A stretch of DNA of 64,000 nt, from assembly GCA_002069765.1 (NCBI GenBank), contig MWBZ01000010.1, forward strand, positions 1 through 64,000. The letters run 5' to 3'. Below are positions 42,912 to 51,463 of the stretch, in pieces. Position 1 is the first letter of the stretch. The number at the start of each line of letters is the position of its first letter. The position numbers and the translations under genes are program-made. Under the pieces are notes generated by a model that was not told the DNA's origin, did no database searches, and was given only the letters and a program-made list of their open reading frames with translations. This DNA comes from a bacterium ADurb.Bin243 (GTDB lineage Bacteria; Muiribacteriota; UBA9980).

Positions 42912-44216
42912 TTAAAACCGGCAATATGCTATAAAAACGTCGTTGACGTTTAAGCCGGTGGCGCCGGTTTTGATAAGGCCGCCGGTTTTTTCGAAAAAGC
43001 CGTAACTGTAGGCAGATTCAAGATGGCGGGTTATGGTTTCGGTTTCAGCGTTTTCAAGATCGCGCTCGTCGAATATGGCCCCGGCGGCGTCGGTAAAAGC
43101 TTCGATTCCGTCGGTCGCGGCCGCCGCGATCGTGATTTTTTTTAGGCTCAATCCGCGTTCTTTTAAGCGCTTCATCGCGCCGAGCGCGAAGTGCTGGCAA
43201 CGGCCGCCCCGCCCGCAAGCCTGGCCTGCCGAAACCGGTATCTCTCCGCCGGCCACGAATATAAAATCTTCGTGATATTCCACGGCTATTTTTTCTATGG
43301 AGTCCATAAAATAATCAAGGCCGCGGCCTTTTTCGCCGGTGAGAAAAAATCCGGCGGCGAAGGCGCGCGCGTTGAATTTTTCTGAAAGGCGCCCGGCGAG
43401 ATTTTTTATGAATGCGGCGCTGTCGGCGACGACTTTATAAATAATATTTTTAGAATTGAGATTGATAGAGCATTTTACGCAATCCGCCGGGGAATTTTGC
43501 AGATGATAAACTACGCCAGCCGGAGCGTCTATATTATATTTTTTTAATATGCCGAGCGCCGCGGTTTTGTCTATAACGCACGGCCATGTGGGGCCGGAAG
43601 CTATGTCGGCCGGGTCGGATCCGGCGGTGTCGCTGACCGCAAGAGTTATAAGCGAAGATTTTATATATTTAAGAAGCCGGCCGCCTTTTACCGCTGAAAG
43701 CGCTTTTCTGACGATATTTATTTCGGCGATGGGCATTTTAGATTTAATCAGCGATTCGTTCAAAGCGAGCAAATCGTTAAACTCCACGCCCGGCGCCGGT
43801 ATTTCAAAAAAAGAAGAGCCGCCTCCGGAGACTAGGCAAATTAGAAGGCCGTTTTCGGGAACCGCTTTGACGAATTCGAGCAGCCGGGCCGAAGCGGCGA
43901 GAGTGTTTTCGTCGGGCAGAGGATGCGAGGATTTTAAAATAGATATTTTGCCGCCGATACTGGAACTTTCGTAAGACAAAAGAATTCCGGCCTTTATTTT
44001 TTCGCCGAGTTTTTTAAAGGCTCCAGAAGCCATTTCTGCGGCGCATTTTCCGAACCCGCAGATAAAGACCTGTTTTTCTTTTATCGAAATCTGGAATTCG
44101 CCGCACTTTAATATCTCGCCGCAGCCGTCGTAATCGAGAAAAGATCCGACGGCGGATGACGCGCCGCACTCGCCGATAGTTTTTTTGATTGCCGCCAATA
44201 TGTCTTTTTTTATCAT
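42912..44216 (-). CDS. Glycerate 2-kinase (MOFRL family)
   Basis: A 434-residue protein with the N-terminal DUF4147 part (FGKCAAEMA, LVSGGGSSFFE, SDTAGSDPADIASGPTWP) and the C-terminal MOFRL part (CGRGGRCQHFALGAM, AAAATDGIEAFTDAAGA). The enzyme phosphorylates D-glycerate at carbon 2 to make 2-phosphoglycerate, linking glyoxylate or serine breakdown to glycolysis. GlcD at 2168-3568 could feed the same route but is far away. It begins one base after the hemC stop, so the two are in one transcript. Length is normal. Confidence 0.9.
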   Translation of the reverse strand: MIKKDILAAIKKTIGECGASSAVGSFLDYDGCGEILKCGEFQISIKEKQVFICGFGKCAAEMASGAFKKLGEKIKAGILLSYESSSIGGKISILKSSHPLPDENTLAASARLLEFVKAVPENGLLICLVSGGGSSFFEIPAPGVEFNDLLALNESLIKSKMPIAEINIVRKALSAVKGGRLLKYIKSSLITLAVSDTAGSDPADIASGPTWPCVIDKTAALGILKKYNIDAPAGVVYHLQNSPADCVKCSINLNSKNIIYKVVADSAAFIKNLAGRLSEKFNARAFAAGFFLTGEKGRGLDYFMDSIEKIAVEYHEDFIFVAGGEIPVSAGQACGRGGRCQHFALGAMKRLKERGLSLKKITIAAAATDGIEAFTDAAGAIFDERDLENAETETITRHLESAYSYGFFEKTGGLIKTGATGLNVNDVFIAYCRF

Positions 44217-44217
44217 A

Positions 44218-45150
44218 TTATTGTTTTGCCGGAAGTTTTCTCAAGGAGTCGAGTATTTCTTTTCCGCCCTGGTCGAGAAGATCGTTGGCCAGCTCGAAGC
44301 CGGCTATGACGTTTTTGATGCCGACGCGCGTCGAATTGATGATCCGCTTTCCGTCGGGCGTTATGATCGATGCGCTTAGATGAAAGCGGCCGTCGGAAAG
44401 CGTGTGGCAGTATATGCCGACCGGCGCGTGGCATCCGGCGTTAAGACGGGCCAGAACGGTACGCTCGGCCTCTATTTCCAGGAACGTTTTTTTGTCGTTC
44501 AAGCAATCCACCAGAGAGGAGATTAATTTATCGCCCTTTCTGGATTCCACCGCCAGCGCGCCCTGGCCGCAGGCGGGGACCATCAGGCGGTCGTCTAACA
44601 GCTGCGAGCAAAGCTCGGTCTTCTGCATTCTTTCGAGCGACGCGAAAGCGAGGATTATGGCGTCGAACGCTCCGGATGCGAGTTTTTCCAGGCGCGTATT
44701 CACGTTGCCCCTGAGCTGTATTATATCCAGATCGGGCCGGATATTTAAAAGCTGCGCCTTGCGCCTGGAACTGGATGTGCCTATCTTCGAACCTTTCGCG
44801 AGCTCTACGAGCCTTTTTTTCTCTCTGGAAATTAGCGCGTCAAAAGGATTTTCGCGTTTCAGCACGGCGCTTATATAAAGTTCGCGCGGAAGCGCCGCGG
44901 GAAGGTCTTTAACGTTATGCACGGCGAGGTCGGCGCGCTTTTCTATTATGGCTTTTTCTATGTCTTTTACGAAAAGGCCTTTGCCGCCGAAATCGGCCAG
45001 GGGGGAATCGAGGATCTTATCGCCTTCGGTGACTATTTCCAGAAGTTCGTAATCGTTTTCGGGATGGGCTTTTGAAAGAAGGCCTTTGACGTGGCCGGCC
45101 TGTATCAACGCGAGAGGGCTTCTTCTGGTGGCTATAACTATTTTAGGCAT
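44218..45150 (-). CDS. hemC: Hydroxymethylbilane synthase (porphobilinogen deaminase)
   Basis: A 310-residue enzyme: TRRSPLALIQAGHV, KDLPAAL, KIGTSSSRRKAQL (substrate-binding arginines), QLRGNVNTRL and LNAGCHAPVG, whose Cys (about residue 236) attaches the dipyrromethane cofactor. It polymerises four porphobilinogens in tetrapyrrole synthesis. CGGAG lies before the ATG. It shares a transcript with the glycerate kinase gene. The presence of B12-binding and radical-SAM proteins elsewhere in the window fits an active tetrapyrrole pathway. No other hem gene is here. Confidence 0.95.
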   Translation of the reverse strand: MPKIVIATRRSPLALIQAGHVKGLLSKAHPENDYELLEIVTEGDKILDSPLADFGGKGLFVKDIEKAIIEKRADLAVHNVKDLPAALPRELYISAVLKRENPFDALISREKKRLVELAKGSKIGTSSSRRKAQLLNIRPDLDIIQLRGNVNTRLEKLASGAFDAIILAFASLERMQKTELCSQLLDDRLMVPACGQGALAVESRKGDKLISSLVDCLNDKKTFLEIEAERTVLARLNAGCHAPVGIYCHTLSDGRFHLSASIITPDGKRIINSTRVGIKNVIAGFELANDLLDQGGKEILDSLRKLPAKQ

Positions 45151-45226
45151 TATTTTCTCCGATTATTTCGATAATATAATTATTTCGCTTATTGACGGCC
45201 GGGCGCGCGGCTTGGCCGTATGGTTT

Positions 45227-46471
45227 TTATTTTATGGTTCTGGAATCGGCGCCGGCCGGTTTCTGATATATTTTAAGGTCGAAACTCGGCGCGATTGCGA
45301 GCAGATGTTCCGTTATTTCGGCCTGGATGGCTTCGTAAAATTCCCATTCGGTGCGCCGGCAGAATGCGTATATTTCTACGGGCAGCCCGTGTTCGCATGG
45401 CTGAAGGAGGCGCGCCATTATATGCATCTTATCGTTTACTGCCGGGTGTTTTTTAAGAAAACCGGTTATATACGCCCTGAAAACGGCCACGTTGGTGAGC
45501 TCGCACGCGCCGCCCTCCGGGGGATTTTCTGGTTTGCTTTCTTTTTCTTCGACTGAATGCCTGCGTTCGTCGATAGCCTTAAAACCGGTTTCCAGCCTTT
45601 CGGCCAGAAAAGCCGAACGCCTGTATTCCTGGAGCGTTTCGGCCGGGCAGAATTTTATGCTCGATACGTCGATATAGACTGAACGCTTGATGCGCCTTCC
45701 GCCCGCGGCGTACATGCCGCGCCAGTTTTTAAAAGGCTCGGATATGAGGTTGTAAACGGGTATCATGATTATGGTCTTATCCCAGTTTTGCACTTTAACG
45801 GTGTTCAGGGTTATTTCGATCACTTCGCCGTCCGCGCCGTATTTGGACATTTCTATCCAGTCGCCTATGTGCAGCATTTTATTGACCGAAAGCTGTATTC
45901 CGGCGCTAAGGCCCATTATGGTGTCTTTGAATATCACCATTAAAACGGCCGTCATGGCTCCTATGCCGCTTAAAAGCGTCCAGGGAGACTTTTCTACGAT
46001 AACCCCTACCGATATTATCAGGCAGACTATGACGCAGAATATCTTTAAAACCTGAAGGTAGCTGGTGATAGGTTTTTCTTTGGCCACCTCGTATGTTTTA
46101 TAAATGCACTCGACCGAGTCGATGAGCCTGTCTATGGTTATATAGCCGATGAGCGTTAAATAAATCATCGCGAATTTATTTAAAAATTCGCGCCAGAAAG
46201 GAAAATAACCTGTAAAAGCCATTATGACCAGCGCCGGGGCTATATGTGATATTTCTCCGAAAACCTTGTTTTCATACAGCATATCGTCCCAGAGGTTCCG
46301 GCTTTTTTTGACTATTTTATATACCGCCCTGGATATGATTTTTTTAGCGGCGGCGTTTGCGAGCCAGCATAAAAAAAACATCGCTATGAGCATTATGAAA
46401 ACGCTCAGATAGGATGATATCCCCGATTCGAGGCCGTAGTAAGTGAAAAAATCCATTATTGATTTGTGCAT
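45227..46471 (-). CDS. MscS-family mechanosensitive channel, YbdG-like
   Basis: A 414-residue protein with about five hydrophobic segments. The pore-lining helix is in the family region AGIQLSVNKMLHIGDWIEM, followed by the MscS beta domain (GEVIEITLNTVKVQNWDKTIIMIPVYNL is split here as GEVIEITLNTVKVQNWD and TIIMIPVYNL). The C-terminal cytoplasmic domain has the insertion typical of YbdG/MscM-type proteins. It should open on hypo-osmotic shock. GGAGAG precedes the ATG. It is the only gene between hemC and the divergent secreted-protein gene at 46642. Confidence 0.86.
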   Translation of the reverse strand: MHKSIMDFFTYYGLESGISSYLSVFIMLIAMFFLCWLANAAAKKIISRAVYKIVKKSRNLWDDMLYENKVFGEISHIAPALVIMAFTGYFPFWREFLNKFAMIYLTLIGYITIDRLIDSVECIYKTYEVAKEKPITSYLQVLKIFCVIVCLIISVGVIVEKSPWTLLSGIGAMTAVLMVIFKDTIMGLSAGIQLSVNKMLHIGDWIEMSKYGADGEVIEITLNTVKVQNWDKTIIMIPVYNLISEPFKNWRGMYAAGGRRIKRSVYIDVSSIKFCPAETLQEYRRSAFLAERLETGFKAIDERRHSVEEKESKPENPPEGGACELTNVAVFRAYITGFLKKHPAVNDKMHIMARLLQPCEHGLPVEIYAFCRRTEWEFYEAIQAEITEHLLAIAPSFDLKIYQKPAGADSRTIK

Positions 46472-46573
46472 CGGCTCTCCGCTTTTTATCTATTTGGCTG
46501 GACTTATTATAACAAAATAGCGCATAAGGTTCAATAAAAATTTGAGGCAGGCTTTTAAATTATCCTCGAGGGT

Positions 46574-46602
46574 TTGACAATATTTTAAAATAATTGTAAA
46601 AT
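46574..46602 (+). promoter_or_regulatory. Predicted sigma70 promoter of the DUF2141-like gene
   Basis: Perfect TTGACA (46574-46579), 17-base spacer, TAAAAT (46597-46602). The ATG follows about 40 bases later. Confidence 0.7.
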
Positions 46603-46641
46603 AACGGGAGTAAAAATTAAATTTGTAATGAAGGAATTTTT

Positions 46642-47112
46642 ATGAAAACCCCAATTTTAAAGAGTTTTGCGTTTTTTATTCCGTTTATGGCGGCGCTGGT
46701 TTTATTTTTTGCGGCCGCAGGCGAATCTTTCGCCGGCAGCCTGTTCATGGTCAGCGGCTTTATCAGGGGCCTTACCGGCGAGCATAAAGCTTACGTCTAT
46801 ATTTATTCGAATGAAAGCGATTATAAAAACGGCATAGCCGCCAAAAGTTTCATAGTCTTTCCGGAAAACGTCAAGGAATCGAAGGCGCAGTACAGGTTTT
46901 TGATGCCTTCCGGCGAATACCTGATACATGTTTTCGAGGACAAAAACGGCGATAAAAAGCTTAACCGCGGCGGGTATTTCAATTCCCCGTCGGAGCCTTA
47001 CGGCTATTATAAAAGATACCGCCCATTTTTAAACTCGCCGTCGTTCGAAAAGCTTAAGTTTAAGCTTACCAAAGAAATTAAAAACGCCAATATCAACCTC
47101 ATTAAAAACTAA
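46642..47112 (+). CDS. Secreted DUF2141-like protein
   Basis: A 156-residue protein with a signal peptide of about 30 residues (ending AAGESFAG). The mature sequence has a beta-sandwich pattern, and HVFEDKNGDKKLNRGGYFNSP followed by SEPYGY matches the DUF2141 family block. The function of that family is unknown. An AAGGAA site precedes the ATG. It has its own promoter and is followed by the tRNA operon promoter. Confidence 0.7.
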   Translation: MKTPILKSFAFFIPFMAALVLFFAAAGESFAGSLFMVSGFIRGLTGEHKAYVYIYSNESDYKNGIAAKSFIVFPENVKESKAQYRFLMPSGEYLIHVFEDKNGDKKLNRGGYFNSPSEPYGYYKRYRPFLNSPSFEKLKFKLTKEIKNANINLIKN

Positions 47113-47183
47113 CGAATAAGGCTTACGGCAGCGTAATTTCACGGCCCGAAAAACGTGTATTATTAATTAATATCTTTTTTCTC

Positions 47184-47212
47184 TTGACATACAAAGCGAT
47201 ATGTGATAAAAT
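47184..47212 (+). promoter_or_regulatory. Predicted promoter of the tRNA cluster
   Basis: Perfect TTGACA (47184-47189), 17-base spacer, TAAAAT (47207-47212), about 15 bases before the tRNA-Leu start. Confidence 0.8.
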
Positions 47213-47233
47213 ACATTTACTGTTAAACCAGTT

Positions 47234-47318
47234 GCCTGGGTGGTGGAACTGGTAGACACAGCGGACTTAAAATCCGTTGGGGTTTGGCCCCGTGCCGGTT
47301 CAATTCCGGCCCTAGGCA
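47234..47318 (+). tRNA. tRNA-Leu (anticodon TAA)
   Basis: An 85-base class II tRNA. The acceptor stem is GCCTGGG with CCTAGGC, with one G:U pair. The anticodon loop CTTAAAA gives TAA, reading UUA. A long variable arm (GGGGTTTGGCCCC) and TTCAATT in the T loop complete the cloverleaf. The 3' CCA is not encoded. Confidence 0.95.
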
Positions 47319-47327
47319 TTTTTACGA

Positions 47328-47400
<73 letters not shown>

Positions 47401-47407
47401 CCTATAT

Positions 47408-47444
47408 TAAAAGCTCGGCAAAACTTACGTTAACCGAGCTTTTA
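47408..47444 (+). terminator. Hairpin between tRNA-fMet and tRNA-Met
   Basis: A perfect 11-base stem, TAAAAGCTCGG (47408-47418) with CCGAGCTTTTA (47434-47444). It may end part of the transcript or guide tRNA processing; the T run is short. Confidence 0.55.
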
Positions 47445-47454
47445 CCAAATATGT

Positions 47455-47528
47455 GGCGAAGTAGCTCAGGTGGTTAGAGCACACGGTTCATAACCGTGTT
47501 GTCGTGGGTTCGAGTCCCTCCTTCGCTA
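47455..47528 (+). tRNA. tRNA-Met (anticodon CAT, probably elongator)
   Basis: The acceptor is GGCGAAG / CTTCGCT, with a G:U first pair. D-arm GTAGCTCAGG..GGTTAGAGCAC, anticodon loop TTCATAA and T loop TTCGAGT are regular. The paired 1:72 position and the lack of three G:C anticodon-stem pairs exclude an initiator. A lysidine-modified tRNA-Ile(CAT) cannot be fully ruled out. CCA is not encoded. Confidence 0.88.
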
Positions 47529-47540
47529 CTCTACATGAAT

Positions 47541-47580
47541 AAAAACGCTCATATCTAAAGATACGGGCGTTTTTATTTTT
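47541..47580 (+). terminator. Intrinsic terminator of the tRNA cluster
   Basis: AAAAACGC (47541-47548) pairs with GCGTTTTT (47567-47574), with an inner ATATC/GATA stem. It is followed by ATTTTTTG. Strong U-tract terminator 12 bases after tRNA-Met. Confidence 0.85.
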
Positions 47581-47666
47581 TGCTCTTTAATTTTTTGATT
47601 TGCATTATATATCAAAAACTGTTAAAATGAGCGTAAATTTTTATAAAAAATAGCAGGGTTTTTATT

Positions 47667-48980
47667 ATGAACGCCAGAATATGTCCGCAATGCCAGGATA
47701 ATACGATAATGGACAAAGTCACGGTCAAAGACTTGATTATCGATATTTGTCCGCGCTGTAAGGGCGTTTATTACGACCGCGGCGAGATGAAAAAGGCCCT
47801 TTCCGGTTCTCTGGACGCGGAAACCATACTTTCGCGCCTGCCTTACGACGGCTCCAATCTTATATGCCCCGCCTGCGAAATCAATATGGATAAGATAAGC
47901 GCCAGCAAAGGCGATCTCATTTATGAAATGCATTTCTGCCGCTCGTGCCTCGCGACTTTTTTATCCAGCGGCGAACTGTACAAGATCAGGCAGAAGCTGA
48001 ACGGCTCCGTGTTCAGGCAGCCTTCGGCGTTAAGGCCCAAAACTATAGTGGAAACCACTTTCATGCATCCGCCGCGGCCTTCCGGCCCCGCGCCCCAGCC
48101 GTTCTTACGGCTGGACCTTTCTTCCAACGAAGTTTATTCGCCGGCGCGGCCCGTAAAGATTTCCCCGGCGGAAGAAAAAAACGCCCTGATGCACTATAAG
48201 AATATAAATTATGAATACGCTTCTGAATATGAGCCTATTTCCGCTTCCAGTTATCTTTTCTGCCTGTTTTCAAACCTGCCGCTGGAGGTTTATAATCCGC
48301 GTTATTACTTCCCTCTGGTGCTGGTTTTTATAATCGCTGCAAACTCGCTGGTGTTCGTCCTTACCTATAAGTTAATCGCGAACGCCTCCGCCATGGGTGA
48401 ACTCAGCAGGGCATACCAGGTTTTAAGGGGATTCTATGATACGCTGGGGCTTGTTCCGGCGGAATTTCTTTCGGTGAAATATTTTTTGAATTTATTCAGC
48501 TATCAGTTCGTTCACGCCGGCTTGATGCATTTTATCGGCAATATGTATTTCTTATGGGTTTTCGGCGATAACGTATGCGACATATTTTACGACAGAAAAG
48601 ACGCCGCCGAGCGCGAGGCGAGTTTTCTGGGCTTTTATTTATTTACGGGGATAATAGGCGGACTGGCCAACACTTTTTTCTTTTACGGGGCCGATATTCC
48701 CCTGATAGGAGCTTCAGGAGCGGTCGCAGGCGTTATGGGCGCATATCTAAGGCTTTTTCCAGGGGCTAAATTTTATCAGGTTATTTTTTTCTATCCGTTT
48801 AAAATCCCGGCCGTCTATTATATCGGAATATGGGTAATAGGCCAGGTGCTGATGGCTTTTTTTCTCGGCGCGTATTCGAGCGTTTCGTGGCCGGCCCATC
48901 TGGGAGGGTTTATCGCAGGATATATGTGCATAGATTATTTTATCCCTTATTCTCCGGAAGAGGTCACTCCTGAAAGTTAA
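47667..48980 (+). CDS. Rhomboid serine protease with two N-terminal zinc ribbons
   Basis: A 437-residue protein. Residues 1-50 hold a zf-TFIIB-type ribbon (CPQC...CPRC followed by GVYYDRGE), and residues 72-110 a second one (CPAC...CRSC followed by FLSSGEL). After a Pro-rich linker, a six-helix rhomboid domain begins near residue 210. HFIGNMYFLWVFGD is the oxyanion region, GASGAVAG holds the catalytic Ser 350, and PAHLGG holds His 411. It cleaves transmembrane substrates within the membrane. The ribbons lie in the cytoplasm and may recruit or sense. The MFS gene follows 35 bases later. Confidence 0.88.
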   Translation: MNARICPQCQDNTIMDKVTVKDLIIDICPRCKGVYYDRGEMKKALSGSLDAETILSRLPYDGSNLICPACEINMDKISASKGDLIYEMHFCRSCLATFLSSGELYKIRQKLNGSVFRQPSALRPKTIVETTFMHPPRPSGPAPQPFLRLDLSSNEVYSPARPVKISPAEEKNALMHYKNINYEYASEYEPISASSYLFCLFSNLPLEVYNPRYYFPLVLVFIIAANSLVFVLTYKLIANASAMGELSRAYQVLRGFYDTLGLVPAEFLSVKYFLNLFSYQFVHAGLMHFIGNMYFLWVFGDNVCDIFYDRKDAAEREASFLGFYLFTGIIGGLANTFFFYGADIPLIGASGAVAGVMGAYLRLFPGAKFYQVIFFYPFKIPAVYYIGIWVIGQVLMAFFLGAYSSVSWPAHLGGFIAGYMCIDYFIPYSPEEVTPES

Positions 48981-49015
48981 ACATATCGATATTTTCACTA
49001 GAACAGGTATTTTTT

Positions 49016-50299
49016 ATGTCGTATATAACCGATAAAATTTCTTATTTTTTCAAAAATTTATTCCGCGCGTTCAAGAGCCGCAATTACCGTCTTTTTTTCT
49101 TCGGCCACGGCGTTTCCCTTATCGGAACATGGATGCAGCAGGTCGCTCTGAGTTGGTATGTTTACAGAATAACCGGCTCTTCTTTTCTGCTCGGCTTTAC
49201 GGGGTTCATGGGATATATTCCGTCGTTTTTTCTGACTCCGGTTTCAGGAGTGCTGGCGGACCGTTTCAACAGGCACCGCCTTCTCGTGCTCACACAGATT
49301 TGCGCCATGATTCAGGCGTCCTCGCTTGCGTACGCCGTTTACAGGTTCAACGGCGAGGTGTGGCGGGCGATTCTGCTTACTTTCACGCTCGGGGTTATAA
49401 ATTCTTTCGACGCTCCTATACGCCAGTCGTTTATAGTCGATATGCTCGATAATAAAGAAGACCTTTCTAACGCTATCGCGCTTAATTCGGCCATATTCAA
49501 TTCGGCGCGCCTCATAGGCCCGGCGGTGGCAGGTTTTACAGTCAGCGCCTTCGGCGAGACGCCGTGCTTTTTATTTAACGCGCTGAGTTACGTTGCCGTG
49601 ATAACAGCTTTGCTGCTTATGAAAATCGTGCCTCGTGAAATAACCAATAAAAATCCGAATATTATAGCTAATATAAAAGAAGGCTTTAAATATGCCGCGG
49701 GTTTCCCTCCGATCATGATGATAATTAAGCTTGTCGGGGTTACGAGCTTCATGTCCATATCATACAATATCCTTATGCCGGTTTTCGCGCGCGATATTTT
49801 AAAAGGCTCCGCGGATACTCTCGGATATCTTATGGGCGCCGTAGGCTGCGGAGCGCTCAGCGGAATAGCTTATATGGCTTCGCGCAGCAGCTTCGCCGGG
49901 CTTGAAAAGGTCGCCGCCAGAAGCGCCGGTATTCTTGGAATAGGCCTTATGCTTTTTTCCGTTTCCCGCTCTTTCGCCCTTTCGCTTTTTTTTATGTATA
50001 TCACCGGAATAGGAATGATAACCTGTATGGCGGCATGTAATACCATGCTGCAAACTCTTTCCGACGACGATAAACGCGGCCGCGTGATGAGCATATACGT
50101 TATGGCCCTTATCGGAATGGCCCCGTTCGGAAGCCTTATGTCAGGGGTGCTTTCAAAACATATAGGCGCTCCCGCCACCCTTTTCGTTTGCGGTTTTTTT
50201 TGTTTCGTTTCATCGCGCTTTTTTAATTCGGGCCTTTCAACTTTCAGAGAACACGCTAACGCCGTATATATCAAAAAAGGCCTGCTTCACAATTCTTAA
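49016..50299 (+). CDS. MFS exporter (EntS/MFS_3 type)
   Basis: A 427-residue transporter with about twelve hydrophobic segments. The start SRNYRLFFFGHGVSLIGTWMQ is typical of the MFS_3/EntS group, and GVLADRFNRHRLL is the inter-helix motif A. Members export siderophores, drugs or unknown metabolites by proton antiport. The substrate is not deducible. It follows the rhomboid gene closely and may be co-transcribed. Confidence 0.85.
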   Translation: MSYITDKISYFFKNLFRAFKSRNYRLFFFGHGVSLIGTWMQQVALSWYVYRITGSSFLLGFTGFMGYIPSFFLTPVSGVLADRFNRHRLLVLTQICAMIQASSLAYAVYRFNGEVWRAILLTFTLGVINSFDAPIRQSFIVDMLDNKEDLSNAIALNSAIFNSARLIGPAVAGFTVSAFGETPCFLFNALSYVAVITALLLMKIVPREITNKNPNIIANIKEGFKYAAGFPPIMMIIKLVGVTSFMSISYNILMPVFARDILKGSADTLGYLMGAVGCGALSGIAYMASRSSFAGLEKVAARSAGILGIGLMLFSVSRSFALSLFFMYITGIGMITCMAACNTMLQTLSDDDKRGRVMSIYVMALIGMAPFGSLMSGVLSKHIGAPATLFVCGFFCFVSSRFFNSGLSTFREHANAVYIKKGLLHNS

Positions 50300-50419
50300 A
50301 ATTTTATTTAAAAATATCATGCGTTGTGTTATAATAATTCAATAGAAAAAATATTAATAAGACCGGCGCCCGTGCGCCTGAAAAATAGCGCTTATCAGTA
50401 AATAACAGGAGGGATTCTC

Positions 50420-51454
50420 ATGGCAGATAAAAAAAGACTGGCATTTATAATCGCGGAAAATTTTCAGGACGAAGAGGGCGTTTCGCCTTTTAAGTTTTTG
50501 AAGAAAAACGGCGTAGAAGTTGATTACATAGCGCTCAAACCCGGAAAATATAAAGGTAAGTACGGCCGCGAAACCGTCGACGTAAAGCTCGGCTTTAGCG
50601 ACGTATCGGCCGAAAATTACGACGGCATAATAATCCCCGGAGGCGCCGCGCCCGAATATCTCAGAGTGCACGATATAGCGATTAATTTTACGAGACATTT
50701 CATAGAAAATGAAAAAATCGTCGCTGCGATCTGCCACGGCCCGCAGGTGCTCATATCTACAGGCCTCATGGGCGGCGTTTGCATGACCAGCTATGTTGGA
50801 ATAAGAGACGACCTTAAATTCGCCGGCGCCCGCTATAGCGATGAAACGACCCTTCAGGACGGAAACATCATCACAGCCAGGACTCCCGACGATCTCGACG
50901 TTTTCAACCAGGCCATACTGGGCGAGCTTTTATCCGGCGGAAAGCTGTCGGTCAAATCAGGCGCAGCTAAAGCCGATCGGCCTTCGTCGGTCCTCAAGCT
51001 GTCGATATGCAAAGAAATTACCGCCAATGTTTTTTATACGGAAATGGCTAAAAATTCCACCAGCGAAAACGTAAGCTCTAAGTTCATGTTTCTGGCGGCC
51101 AATGAAAAAGACCACGTGGGATATTGCCAGGGGCTTCTTAAAAAAATGTCGGGCGGCCTTCTTTACACCAACACTAAACTTTTCATGAATAAAAATTTCG
51201 CTAAAGACGTTTCTAACCTTCCACTGAAGGACGTTTTAAACTATGCTCTCGACGCCGAAAGGGAATCTTACGCAATATATAACGACGCGGCGAAGAAGAC
51301 TAAAGATAAAAGCATAAAGAAAATATGGGAAATGCTCGCCGACGAAGAAAAACACCACATGCAGATGATAGATACGGAGATCAAATCGACCGAGCCGCAC
51401 AGCCTCAGCTCGGCGCTTGAAATGATACCATACGATATGCAGGACCAGTGGTAA
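50420..51454 (+). CDS. PfpI/DJ-1 domain fused to a ferritin-like domain
   Basis: A 344-residue fusion. Residues 1-180 are a PfpI-type DJ-1 domain with nucleophile Cys 105 in AAICHGPQVL and a Glu-rich motif near the N-terminus. Residues about 195-330 are a four-helix ferritin/rubrerythrin-like domain with VFYTEMAK, LAANEKDHV, DAERESYA and LADEEKHHM, giving the E...ExxH...E...ExxH di-iron pattern. DJ-1/PfpI members handle glyoxal-type damage or proteolysis; ferritin-like domains handle peroxide or iron. Together they suggest oxidative-stress protection. AGGAGG precedes the ATG, with a TGTTATAAT extended -10 about 90 bases upstream. It converges with the GH57 gene. Confidence 0.85.
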   Translation: MADKKRLAFIIAENFQDEEGVSPFKFLKKNGVEVDYIALKPGKYKGKYGRETVDVKLGFSDVSAENYDGIIIPGGAAPEYLRVHDIAINFTRHFIENEKIVAAICHGPQVLISTGLMGGVCMTSYVGIRDDLKFAGARYSDETTLQDGNIITARTPDDLDVFNQAILGELLSGGKLSVKSGAAKADRPSSVLKLSICKEITANVFYTEMAKNSTSENVSSKFMFLAANEKDHVGYCQGLLKKMSGGLLYTNTKLFMNKNFAKDVSNLPLKDVLNYALDAERESYAIYNDAAKKTKDKSIKKIWEMLADEEKHHMQMIDTEIKSTEPHSLSSALEMIPYDMQDQW

Positions 51455-51463
51455 TTTTTATAT

